Assembly: GCF_937875145.1 (NCBI RefSeq)
Contig: NZ_CALNCS010000219.1
Location: 1 to 14,286, forward strand
Direction of reading: 5' to 3'
Length of the DNA: 14,286 bases
Source: Alkalibaculum bacchi
GTDB lineage: Bacteria > Bacillota > Clostridia > Eubacteriales > Alkalibacteraceae
A model generated the notes under the pieces. That model made no database searches, was not told the origin of the DNA, and worked only from the letters and a program-made list of their open reading frames with translations. Both the position numbers and the translations under genes were made by a program. This document shows, one piece after another, positions 1 through 6,725 of this stretch; positions within the stretch are counted from its first letter, which is position 1; the number at the start of each line of letters is the position of its first letter.

Positions 1-1
1 A

Positions 2-394
2 AAAAAAGCAGCTCAAAATGCGAAACCAGAGGAAATTGAAAGATTGGAAAGTTCTTTAATCCATTTTGAAGAAGCTGCTACTAAGAAGAATATAATTGAT
101 CTGATCCATTACGATACGGAATTTCACGACATTATATATAAGGCTGCTCAAAACTGCAAATTAATGCAAATGATTAATAATCTTCGAGAACAGGTTCAAA
201 GGTACAGGGTTGCTTACTTTACTCAAATGAACAACACAGGATTACTATTAAAAGAGCATAAAGAAATGCTCAATGCCATTAAAGATAAAGATGGAAATCT
301 AGCAAGGACAATTGCAGAAAGCCATATTGCGACAACAGAAGAGCTTATCGTAATCATGGAGCAAAAGAACGAGCTAAAAAATTTAAAAGAATAG
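2..394 (+). CDS. GntR-family transcription regulator, FCD domain (3' part)
   Basis: This is the C-terminal part of a protein whose reading frame is open at the left edge, so the N-terminal winged-helix DNA-binding domain lies outside the window. What remains is all-helical and looks like an FCD ligand-binding domain of FadR/GntR-type regulators. It has D-x-x-FH-x-x-I-x-x-AAxN in the first visible helix, a histidine in KEHKEM and another in AESHI, spaced as in the metal or effector pocket of FCD proteins. FCD regulators usually bind small organic acids and repress nearby catabolic operons. The ligand cannot be told here because the upstream neighbours are missing. The TTG at 44 is not the true start, since the frame continues upstream without a stop. 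A hairpin follows the stop codon directly. Confidence 0.75.
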   Translation, partial: KKAAQNAKPEEIERLESSLIHFEEAATKKNIIDLIHYDTEFHDIIYKAAQNCKLMQMINNLREQVQRYRVAYFTQMNNTGLLLKEHKEMLNAIKDKDGNLARTIAESHIATTEELIVIMEQKNELKNLKE

Positions 395-415
395 AAAAGC
401 TCCTTTGGCGCTTTT
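395..415 (+). terminator. intrinsic terminator after the GntR/FCD gene
   Basis: The stem AAAAGC (395-400) pairs with GCTTTT (410-415), with an inner CC/GG pair around a TTT loop, followed by a T-rich stretch. It starts immediately after the TAG stop of the regulator gene. The stem is short, so the call is moderate. Confidence 0.55.
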
Positions 416-416
416 G

Positions 417-444
417 ATTTTAAGTTGTAAGTAAAACCTTTTAG
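417..444 (+). repeat. degenerate heptad-type intergenic repeat
   Basis: The spacer contains GTTGTAA (424-430) followed by GTAAAACC (431-438). The same pairing of a GTTSTAA/GTTCTAT heptad with GTAAAA occurs at 12478-12490 and 14118-14132, in other intergenic regions. It looks like the remnant of a small dispersed repeat. The function is unknown. Confidence 0.35.
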
Positions 445-507
445 TTCACTGACTGTGAATGGTGTTTAGATTAAATGCATTATGTAAATAAAAAGCTTTC
501 ACTATAC

Positions 508-537
508 AAAAAGCGTAGCCCGTTGGCTACGCTTTTT
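508..537 (-). terminator. bidirectional intrinsic terminator at the end of lspA
   Basis: A perfect 13-bp stem (508-520 with 525-537) closes on a 4-nt loop. It is A-rich at one foot and T-rich at the other, so it reads as a terminator on both strands. Its right arm contains the TAG stop of lspA at 527-529, so the last codons of lspA are part of the hairpin. It can also stop readthrough from the upstream regulator gene. Confidence 0.85.
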
Positions 538-979
538 CTTCGAGTAAAATGCATATAATTAATAAGATGGAGCCTACAACGATAAAAGTATCGGCCACGT
601 TAAAAATGGCAAATTGAATAAAGCGAAATTCAAAAAAATCTACTACATAAGCAAATCTTATGCGATCGATTAGATTTCCTATTGCGCCTCCGATAACAAA
701 AGTAAGAGCTAATGTCATCCATTGAAAACCTTTTTTCTCAATAATCATCTTTGACATATAAATTAATAAACAAATAATAAAAATTGATGTGACTATTGTT
801 AATAAAGGGATTTTATTGGATAGAATACTAAATGCAGCTCCCGTATTCTCTGCATAAGTTAAATGAAAAATATTTTCTATAATAGGGATGGTAACCACAT
901 TTTTTACATGGGTTATAGCGAAGTATTTAGTGAATTGATCCAAAAGGATGATAGCGATAACAATTAAATAGTAATACAT
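527..979 (-). CDS. lspA: lipoprotein signal peptidase (signal peptidase II)
   Basis: This is a 150-residue polytopic membrane aspartyl protease that removes the signal peptide from prolipoproteins after lipid attachment to the cysteine. Visible family marks are D14 in LLDQFTK, the ENTGAAFS box (44-51), GNLIDR (101-106), VVDF with D114, and FNVADT with D130. D114 and D130 correspond to the catalytic aspartate pair of LspA enzymes. Four hydrophobic segments fit the family topology, and the length is normal. I chose the start at 979 because GGAGGT lies four bases upstream. An in-frame ATG 69 bases further upstream has no ribosome binding site and would add a non-homologous tail. The gene is divergent from the AI-2E family gene and stands alone, not next to the pseudouridine synthase gene rluD that often follows lspA. 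Confidence 0.95.
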   Translation of the reverse strand: MYYYLIVIAIILLDQFTKYFAITHVKNVVTIPIIENIFHLTYAENTGAAFSILSNKIPLLTIVTSIFIICLLIYMSKMIIEKKGFQWMTLALTFVIGGAIGNLIDRIRFAYVVDFFEFRFIQFAIFNVADTFIVVGSILLIICILLEEKA

Positions 980-983
980 TTTG

Positions 984-989
984 ACCTCC
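984..989 (-). promoter_or_regulatory. ribosome binding site that fixes the lspA start
   Basis: GGAGGT on the minus strand is followed by four bases and then the ATG at 979. This decides the start over the upstream in-frame ATG at 1048. Confidence 0.8.
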
Positions 990-1039
990 GTATTTCCTTC
1001 GAATAGATTACATTTATAGATGATAAGGATACATTCTTT

Positions 1040-1076
1040 ATTATACATGAATAGCTAGTATGATATAAAGTATAAT
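1040..1076. promoter_or_regulatory. possible divergent promoter region of lspA and the AI-2E gene
   Basis: There is a TATAAT on the minus strand (1040-1045), suited to lspA, and a TATAAT on the plus strand (1071-1076), suited to the transporter-like gene. Neither has a good TTGACA box at the right spacing, so only the -10 elements support the call. Confidence 0.3.
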
Positions 1077-1124
1077 ATTAAAACCATAGGAACTTATAGG
1101 TGGATTATTTAATATAAAATTCGT

Positions 1125-2336
1125 ATGGGATATAATAAAATGACATTAGGTGATAAATTGGATAAACTTAAGATAAAAGCAGAATTAAAGCCGTATTTGT
1201 ATTTAGGTCTTACTCTATGCACGGTCTTATTGTTTTATAAAGTGGTTACAAATATTGGAACTTTAATGGATTTGATTAGAAAAGGAGTACGTTTTTTTGT
1301 TGATGTATTTAAACCTCTGTTTTGGGGATTGATTCTCTTTTATTTTTTAAAAAGACTTGTTACGCTTTTAGATAAAAGGTTTTTAAGAATTGGTTTCTTT
1401 AAAAAACATGTTAAATACAGTAGAATCATTTCTATACTGTTAGTCTATTTTTGTTTATTTTTTCTCGTATATTTGATACTCTTATTTATATTACCCCAAA
1501 TATGGCAGAGTGTAAGGATTATAATTAGTGGAGTACCGAGCTATATTGGGAAGGTAGAAGACATCATCAGTAAACTCCAATTAGAGCAGTATATAAATTA
1601 TTTTGTGAAGAATTCGCCTGCCACAAAAAGCTCACAAGGGGTAGCGTCTTCTCGGGGTATAGAAGACCTTTTATCTACTCTTTTAGGTGAGGGTAATTTA
1701 ACCATACAAGATACTCTAACATATCTAATAGAAAGTGTAATAGGAGTAGGTAGTAAGCTCTTTCGATTGATATTATCTTTATTTTTATCTATATATTTAT
1801 TGTTGGACAGCGAGGTTTTAGGTAGACAGATAACTACTGCCGTTAAAAGTATTATCTCCAAAGATACCTACCGTAAATGGACGAAAACATTAGGATTGAT
1901 GGACGAAACTTTTTATAAATTTTTTATTGGAAAGATTTACTGTTCCATTTTTGTTGCATCTTTTGTTTTTGTTGGCTTAATTCTTCTTAGAGTACCTCAT
2001 AGCTCATTGATTAGTCTGATTATCCTTGTGCTAAATATTATTCCTTACTTTGGCCCTATTGTAGGAGGAGCGATAGGCGTTCTTATTACATTATTTAATA
2101 GTCCTAGCAAAGTAGCATGGGTATTAGGTTTAGTCATACTTGTTGGACAATTAGAAGATAATCTACTAGGACCAAAAGTTTTAGGAAATCAAATAGGATT
2201 AAAGCCCTTTTGGATTATGATTTCTGTTATAATAGGTGGGGAAATATTTGGAATCGGGGGGATGTTTTTAGCTGTGCCAACCTTTGCCATATTAAAGGTA
2301 TTTATAGTAGAATGGATGACGAAAAGAAATGCGTAG
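1125..2336 (+). CDS. AI-2E family (PerM/UPF0118) membrane protein
   Basis: This 403-residue integral membrane protein belongs to the AI-2E transporter (PerM, formerly UPF0118) family. Hydrophobic segments lie near residues 25-45, 60-80, 100-125 and 205-225, with several more between 275 and 395. The extracytoplasmic-type stretch between about 130 and 200 is polar. The C-terminal family signature is clear: NIIPYFGPIVGGAIG, then GQLEDNLLGPKVLG, then IGGEIFGIGGMFLAVP. Members have been linked to export of autoinducer-2 or to Na+/H+ exchange, and the substrate here is not evident. The ATG at 1125 has no good ribosome binding site. The ATG at 1140 (five codons later) has GGGA at a plausible distance and is an equal alternative. 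tyrS follows after 78 bases. Confidence 0.85.
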   Translation: MGYNKMTLGDKLDKLKIKAELKPYLYLGLTLCTVLLFYKVVTNIGTLMDLIRKGVRFFVDVFKPLFWGLILFYFLKRLVTLLDKRFLRIGFFKKHVKYSRIISILLVYFCLFFLVYLILLFILPQIWQSVRIIISGVPSYIGKVEDIISKLQLEQYINYFVKNSPATKSSQGVASSRGIEDLLSTLLGEGNLTIQDTLTYLIESVIGVGSKLFRLILSLFLSIYLLLDSEVLGRQITTAVKSIISKDTYRKWTKTLGLMDETFYKFFIGKIYCSIFVASFVFVGLILLRVPHSSLISLIILVLNIIPYFGPIVGGAIGVLITLFNSPSKVAWVLGLVILVGQLEDNLLGPKVLGNQIGLKPFWIMISVIIGGEIFGIGGMFLAVPTFAILKVFIVEWMTKRNA

Positions 2337-2349
2337 AGTAAAAGTAGGT

Positions 2350-2378
2350 TTTAGAATCTTTTGCTATATTATTATAAA
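2350..2378 (+). promoter_or_regulatory. possible sigma-A promoter of tyrS
   Basis: TTTAGA (2350-2355), a 17-base spacer and TATAAA (2373-2378) lie between the AI-2E gene and tyrS. The -10 box matches 5 of 6 and the -35 box 4 of 6, so support is modest. Confidence 0.35.
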
Positions 2379-2402
2379 AAAGTAAAGTGCTTGTTAAAGT
2401 TT

Positions 2403-2408
2403 AGGAGG
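2403..2408 (+). promoter_or_regulatory. ribosome binding site that fixes the tyrS start
   Basis: AGGAGG with six bases to the ATG at 2415 sets this start over an in-frame ATG at 2361, which would add an 18-residue basic tail lacking any family similarity. Confidence 0.8.
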
Positions 2409-2414
2409 ATTTTA

Positions 2415-3650
2415 ATGGAAAATGTATTTGATATACTCAAAGAAAGAGGATTTATTGAACAATGTACTGATGAAGAAGCTATAAAGGAGCTATTAGGTAA
2501 AGAATCTGTAACTTTTTACATAGGTTTTGATCCAACAGCAGATAGCTTACATGTGGGTCACTTTCTTCAAATAATGGCTATGACCCATATGCAAAGAGCA
2601 GGTCATAAGCCGATAGCTTTATTAGGTGGTGGAACAACTACTATTGGGGACCCAACGGATAAAAGCGATATGAGAAAGATGCTCACCTTAGAACAGATTA
2701 ATCACAATGCAGAGAACTTTAAAAAAGTATTTGAAAAATTCTTTGATTTTTCTGAGGATAAAGCCTTGATGGTAAACAATGCTGACTGGCTATTGTCTTT
2801 AAATTATATTGAGTTCTTGAGAGATGTGGGCGTTCATTTTTCTGTAAACCGTATGCTTCAAGCAGAATGTTATAAGTCTCGGATGGAAAAAGGTCTTACT
2901 TTCTTAGAATTTAACTACATGTTAATGCAGTCATATGATTTTTATGAAATGTTTGAAAAATACAATTGCAAGATGCAATTAGGTGGAAATGATCAATGGT
3001 CTAATATTATAGGAGGAGTAGAGCTTATTCGAAAAAAATTAAGCGGACAAGCATATGGTATGACGTTCTCTCTATTAACGACTAGTGAAGGAAAGAAGAT
3101 GGGTAAGACAGAAAAGGGAGCACTATGGTTAGATTCAGCAAAGACCAGTCCTTATGAATTCTACCAATATTGGAGAAATATCAATGATCCAGATGTGGAG
3201 AAATGCTTAGCATTATTGACATTTTTACCTATGGAACAAGTTCGAGAATTAGGCGCATTACAAGGCTCTGAAATCAACAAGGCTAAAGAAATATTAGCGT
3301 ACGAAGTGACAAAAATTATTCACGGTGAAGAAGAAGCTACAAGAGCGCAAGAAGCTGCAAGAAGCCTTTTTGCTAATAATGCATCCAAAAGCGCTGATAT
3401 GCCCAAAACAATAGTAGAGAAAAGCACAATAGAAAACCATATTGGAATATTAGACCTTATGCAACAAGCTGGCCTGATTAAGAGCAAAAGCGAGGGCAGA
3501 AGACTAGTAGAGCAAGGAGGGGTATCTGTAAATGACGAAAAAGTTCAAGATATCAACCGTCAAATTACAATGTCTGATTTAGATGAAGATGGACAGTTGA
3601 TTATTAAAAAGGGTAAGAAAGTATATCACCAAATAAAGATTGAGCAGTAA
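2415..3650 (+). CDS. tyrS: tyrosine--tRNA ligase
   Basis: This class I aminoacyl-tRNA synthetase charges tRNA-Tyr with tyrosine in the cytoplasm, as a homodimer. The protein has 411 residues. Visible marks are YIGFDPTADSLHVGH with the HIGH-type motif at 46-49, GGNDQW (190-195) of the tyrosine-binding pocket, and KMGKT (228-232) in place of KMSKS. The C-terminal S4 RNA-binding domain is at about 352-400, with GRRLVEQGGVSVN. All expected parts of the TyrS type are present. The upstream gap is too short for the T-box leader that often controls tyrS in Firmicutes. A tRNA-Tyr gene sits 10 kb downstream. No terminator is visible after the stop, and hisS follows 107 bases later with its own promoter candidate. 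Confidence 0.97.
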   Translation: MENVFDILKERGFIEQCTDEEAIKELLGKESVTFYIGFDPTADSLHVGHFLQIMAMTHMQRAGHKPIALLGGGTTTIGDPTDKSDMRKMLTLEQINHNAENFKKVFEKFFDFSEDKALMVNNADWLLSLNYIEFLRDVGVHFSVNRMLQAECYKSRMEKGLTFLEFNYMLMQSYDFYEMFEKYNCKMQLGGNDQWSNIIGGVELIRKKLSGQAYGMTFSLLTTSEGKKMGKTEKGALWLDSAKTSPYEFYQYWRNINDPDVEKCLALLTFLPMEQVRELGALQGSEINKAKEILAYEVTKIIHGEEEATRAQEAARSLFANNASKSADMPKTIVEKSTIENHIGILDLMQQAGLIKSKSEGRRLVEQGGVSVNDEKVQDINRQITMSDLDEDGQLIIKKGKKVYHQIKIEQ

Positions 3651-3706
3651 TTAAAAGTGAAAAATTTAAAGAATAAAGTGTATATTAACAATGGTTTGAT
3701 TATAGT

Positions 3707-3735
3707 TTGACAATTGTTAAAATTGCTTTCATCAT
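3707..3735 (+). promoter_or_regulatory. possible sigma-A promoter of hisS with overlapping palindrome
   Basis: A perfect TTGACA (3707-3712) is followed after 17 bases by CATCAT (3730-3735), a 4-of-6 match to TATAAT. The -35 box is part of an imperfect 14-bp palindrome (3707-3720, 12 of 14 positions symmetric), which could be an operator. Transcription would start near 3742, giving a very short leader. Confidence 0.4.
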
Positions 3736-3742
3736 ATACCAG

Positions 3743-3749
3743 AAAGGAG
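3743..3749 (+). promoter_or_regulatory. ribosome binding site that fixes the TTG start of hisS
   Basis: AAAGGAG with eight bases to the TTG at 3758. The resulting N-terminus reads NPVRGTRDILP, the normal beginning of HisRS. Confidence 0.7.
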
Positions 3750-3757
3750 TGTATCCA

Positions 3758-4999
3758 TTGAGTATACACACGAATCCTGTAAGAGGAACTAGGGATATTC
3801 TTCCTCGAGAAATGGAGCTTAGAGATAAACTACAAGAAAAAATATTACAAATATATCGCTCTCATGGATTTGAGAGAATCGAGACGCCCATTTTAGAGAA
3901 CCTTGATTTGTTAATGAATAGTGAAGGTGGAGAAAACCTGAAGATGTTGTTTACTATCCTAAAAAGAGGTGAGAAACTCGATGTTCATGAAGAATCTACC
4001 ATAAAGGATTTATGTGATACAGGTCTTCGATATGATTTAACTCTGCCTCTTAGTCGTTTTTTTGCAAACAATAAAAATGCTCTTGAATTTCCCTTTAAAG
4101 CCATTCAAATTGACAATGTCTTTCGAGCAGAAAGACCTCAAAAGGGAAGATTTAGATCTTTTAAACAATGTGACATAGATATTATAGGTGAAGAGACGCA
4201 AGTTGCAGAAATTGAATTGATTCATACTACTGCAAAAGCTTTAGGTGAAATAGGATTTAAAGATTTTGTAGTAAGAATCAATGACCGCAGAATTTTAAGC
4301 AGCATGATCACTTCGGCAGGTTTCAAGCCAGAGGATGTCTCATCTATAAGCATTGTCTTAGATAAACTAGATAAAATAGGACAAGATGGTGTAGCGAAAG
4401 AACTTATAGAAAAAGGCTATAATGATCAAGGTGTAAAGGACATACTCCACTCTTTTACAACACTAAGTGAAGATAACTTGGATAAAATTGAAGGAGATGA
4501 AGGCGTAAAGAATAGCTTGTTGCAGGTTATAAGAGCTGCAAGGGAGCTGTCTAGTGGGCAGTATGAAATTGTATTTGATCCTACACTAGTAAGAGGGATG
4601 GGATACTATACAGGACAAATTTTTGAAATTACTTATGGACCTTACGGCTTTTCCATAGCTGGAGGCGGTCGATACGATAATATGATCGGCAATATTTCCA
4701 AAGAATCTATTCCAGCAGTAGGCTTTTCTATAGGGTTTGAACGTATCATAACAATACTCCTAGAAGAGCAGTGTATTGCCCAGGAAATCAACAAAAAAGT
4801 TGCCTTTTTGTACCATCCTGAGGAAAATTATATCGATATAATTAAAAAAGCAGATGAATTTAGAAAGAACGGTTACATGGTAACGACCTTAATAGCAAAG
4901 AAGAAGATGAATAAACAGATTAATGCGCTGAAGGACTCAGATTATAGTTATTTGTTTGTCTATGGGAAAGATGAGGGACTACGAGAAATTGACAACTAA
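3758..4999 (+). CDS. hisS: histidine--tRNA ligase
   Basis: This class II synthetase charges tRNA-His. The protein has 413 residues from a TTG start. The catalytic core is intact: RGTRDILP at the N-terminus (9-16), RYDLTLPLSR (91-100), motif 2 FRAERPQKGRFRSF (122-135) followed by QCDIDIIG, the histidine-binding LVRGMGYYTG (277-286), and motif 3 AVGFSIGFER (320-329). The QCDIDIIG and DKLDKIG segments are of the archaeal/eukaryal-like HisRS type that many bacteria also carry. The C-terminal anticodon-binding domain starts near 345 and ends at about 69 residues, roughly 20-30 shorter than usual, stopping soon after YLFVYGKDEG. I reject the paralogue HisZ because the ATP- and histidine-binding motifs are complete. 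The gene stands alone, without the common neighbour aspS. Confidence 0.93.
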   Translation: MSIHTNPVRGTRDILPREMELRDKLQEKILQIYRSHGFERIETPILENLDLLMNSEGGENLKMLFTILKRGEKLDVHEESTIKDLCDTGLRYDLTLPLSRFFANNKNALEFPFKAIQIDNVFRAERPQKGRFRSFKQCDIDIIGEETQVAEIELIHTTAKALGEIGFKDFVVRINDRRILSSMITSAGFKPEDVSSISIVLDKLDKIGQDGVAKELIEKGYNDQGVKDILHSFTTLSEDNLDKIEGDEGVKNSLLQVIRAARELSSGQYEIVFDPTLVRGMGYYTGQIFEITYGPYGFSIAGGGRYDNMIGNISKESIPAVGFSIGFERIITILLEEQCIAQEINKKVAFLYHPEENYIDIIKKADEFRKNGYMVTTLIAKKKMNKQINALKDSDYSYLFVYGKDEGLREIDN

Positions 5000-5316
5000 G
5001 CTGGTAAGACGATAAGCAAATATGCGATGGATGTCGCGATGAACATGGAACACTGAATAGTTAACAAGTAGGTCGCATATTTGTACTGTTCAGTGTTTAT
5101 TATTCAATGTTCAATGAAAATCTTATCTTTTATGAATTGCTATAAAGTTTTTAAAACATACTATGTACACCTTTATGGTTTGAATGTAAAGAAACTTTGC
5201 CGCAAGTCACAGCTTCGACTTTTTTTGCCGCTTGGCTAGACAAATGAAGTGCTATTTCCAGCTATAAAAAACCGTCACTACTTTTAACGACTGTTATTAC
5301 TTATTAGGAGAATAAA
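5000..5316. other. gene-free spacer between hisS and the rRNA methyltransferase gene
   Basis: No coding frame with a ribosome binding site was found. The left part holds two overlapping inverted repeats (see the repeat at 5017-5097). A short direct repeat TTTGCCGC occurs at 5196-5203 and 5224-5231. Between them a weak 5-bp hairpin (5204-5208 with 5217-5221) precedes a T-run, a poor terminator candidate. A 7-bp imperfect stem (5270-5276 with 5289-5295) lies just before the ribosome binding site of the next gene. Confidence 0.5.
5017..5097 (+). repeat. two interlocked inverted repeats downstream of hisS
   Basis: Arm A (5017-5027, CAAATATGCGA) pairs perfectly over 11 bp with A' (5073-5083). Arm B (5049-5057, AACACTGAA) pairs perfectly over 9 bp with B' (5089-5097). 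The order A-B-A'-B' means the stems are mutually exclusive, or form a pseudoknot if both form. The connecting loop of 5 nt is tight for a full pseudoknot. No T-run follows, so this is not a standard terminator. Confidence 0.5.
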
Positions 5317-6444
5317 ATGAAAAAACTTGAACTAATTGCAACTTGTACTTTTGGCTTAGAGGGAATTCTAAAAGAGGAAATAGTAAAATTAGGATTTGAA
5401 GATATTGTAACGAGCAATGGCCGGGTCGAATTTAGCGGTGGAGAAGATGCTATAGCTATTGCAAATTTATGGCTGCGGACAGCTGATAGGGTATTGGTGA
5501 AGATTGGGAAGTTTAATGCCACTACTTTTGACGAACTCTTTGAGAAGACAAAATCTTGTTCATGGGAACAGTGGATTACCAAAGATGGGCGTTTTCCTGT
5601 AGCGAAAGCTACTTCTGTAAAGTCAAAATTATTTAGCAAGTCAGATTGTCAGAGCATCGTGAAAAAGGCCATTGTAGAAAGATTAAAACAAAAATATAAA
5701 ATTAACTGGTTCGAGGAGAGTGGTGAAAACTATCCTGTATTTGTAAATATTTTAAAGGATGAAGTAACCTTGTCTATAGACTCTTCTGGAGTAGGTCTTC
5801 ACAAAAGAGGTTATCGAGCAAAGGGAAATGAAGCACCTCTAAAAGAGACTCTTGCAGCAGCAATTGTCTTTTTATCTCATTGGAAATCTGAAAGACAGTT
5901 AGCAGACCCCTTTTGTGGTTCGGGAACGTTGCTCATTGAAGCTGCACTAATGGGCAAAAACATTGCACCTGGAATCAATAGGACTTTTTCTAGCGAAACC
6001 TGGAACGGTCAAATGAAGAGATGCTACTCAAAGACAAGAGAAGCAGCGAAAGAGATGATTGAAAGGGATGAGTTTAGATTACTAGGCTCTGATATTGATA
6101 GACATTCCATCCAATTAGCTATGGAAAATGCAAAACTAGCAGGTGTAGATGATGTAATAGCATTTCAAAAATTAGATGTTTCAGAATTTAGTTCCAGTAA
6201 AAGAGCCGGAACAATCATTACCAACCCTCCTTATGGAGAAAGACTTTCAACAAAAAGAGAAGTAGAGGAATTATACCGAACTATGGGAAAAACATTTGAA
6301 AAATTAGATGATTGGTCTTACTTTATTCTGACAGGGCATCTGAATTTTGAACGATACTTCGGTAAGAGAGCTACGAAGAATAGAAAGCTGTACAATGGTA
6401 ATATACTAACTTATTTGTATCAATACTACGGCGGGAAAAAATAA
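5317..6444 (+). CDS. class I SAM-dependent rRNA methyltransferase, RlmL/YpsC type
   Basis: This 375-residue protein combines an N-terminal ferredoxin-like/THUMP RNA-binding module (about 1-155) with a C-terminal Rossmann methyltransferase domain (about 165-375). Visible motifs are the conserved HKRGYR (162-167), the SAM-binding DPFCGSGT (197-204), the acidic motif GSDID (257-261), and the catalytic NPPYGERL (303-310), typical of N2-guanine methyltransferases. It matches the N-terminal half of E. coli RlmL and the free-standing Bacillus YpsC, which are assigned to methylation of 23S rRNA at a guanine (m2G2445 in E. coli). The exact target here is inferred. The ATG has TTAGGAGAATAAA directly upstream, a good ribosome binding site. 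The preceding spacer is 317 bases, so the gene is probably transcribed alone. Confidence 0.9.
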   Translation: MKKLELIATCTFGLEGILKEEIVKLGFEDIVTSNGRVEFSGGEDAIAIANLWLRTADRVLVKIGKFNATTFDELFEKTKSCSWEQWITKDGRFPVAKATSVKSKLFSKSDCQSIVKKAIVERLKQKYKINWFEESGENYPVFVNILKDEVTLSIDSSGVGLHKRGYRAKGNEAPLKETLAAAIVFLSHWKSERQLADPFCGSGTLLIEAALMGKNIAPGINRTFSSETWNGQMKRCYSKTREAAKEMIERDEFRLLGSDIDRHSIQLAMENAKLAGVDDVIAFQKLDVSEFSSSKRAGTIITNPPYGERLSTKREVEELYRTMGKTFEKLDDWSYFILTGHLNFERYFGKRATKNRKLYNGNILTYLYQYYGGKK

Positions 6445-6604
6445 TTTAGAATTATTTGATCGCTATGGCGAGAATTTCAGCTATTATTTCCCTTATAATA
6501 GTACTGTGATTTATAGTGTGATGCCTTGTCCACCATAATAGATAGCTCTGATACTAAGGGTGTATTTCATGAAATGTAAATAAAAAATAGAAAAGAGTAT
6601 ATTT

Positions 6605-6624
6605 AAAAAGCGAAAGCGTTTTTT
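6605..6624 (+). terminator. weak terminator candidate after the rRNA methyltransferase gene
   Basis: AAAAAGC, a GAAA tetraloop, then GC with one bulged G and a T6 run. The core is only two GC pairs supported by A-T pairs, so it would be a weak terminator, 160 bases after the stop codon. Confidence 0.4.
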
Positions 6625-6648
6625 GATTTTAAATTCTCAGTCATAAAT

Positions 6649-6671
6649 AGTTGTGTGCAAAGCACACAACT
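6649..6671 (+). promoter_or_regulatory. perfect 10-bp hairpin in the leader of the DUF4474 gene
   Basis: AGTTGTGTGC (6649-6658), an AAA loop and GCACACAACT (6662-6671) form a perfect stem. It directly abuts the next stem, the T at 6671 belonging to both. No T-run follows, so it is not a terminator on its own. Confidence 0.55.
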
Positions 6672-6725
6672 CACCACCTTGAATACTATGGTATAAATAG
6701 CATTTAGGTGGTGATTTTTATTTTT
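6671..6725 (+). terminator. terminator-like hairpin overlapping the start of the DUF4474 gene
   Basis: TCACCACCT (6671-6679) pairs over 9 bp with AGGTGGTGA (6706-6714), followed by TTTTTATTTTT. A small inner stem, ATAC/GTAT, sits in the 26-nt loop. The right arm holds the only purine-rich ribosome binding sequence (AGGTGG) and the GTG start codons of the following gene. The structure could end upstream transcripts, act as an attenuator, or hide the start site. Confidence 0.6.

Noticed and set aside
445..459. TTCAC-N5-GTGAA as an operator for the GntR-type regulator
   Set aside because: It is a five-base inverted repeat in A-T-rich DNA downstream of the gene, far from any promoter, and expected by chance.
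3758..4999. HisZ (ATP-phosphoribosyltransferase regulatory subunit) instead of HisS
   Set aside because: Motif 2, the LVRGMGYYTG histidine motif and motif 3 are intact and an anticodon-type domain is present; no histidine biosynthesis genes are nearby.
4999..5056. In-frame continuation of hisS after its stop codon as a readthrough or frameshifted C-terminus
   Set aside because: The 18 following codons do not resemble the missing end of the anticodon-binding domain, nor do the other two frames.
5304..5639. Minus-strand open frames inside tyrS-to-sigH genes (for example 5304-5639, 8666-8893, 13149-13448)
   Set aside because: They lie opposite well-supported genes, have no ribosome binding sites and encode low-complexity or unrecognisable proteins.
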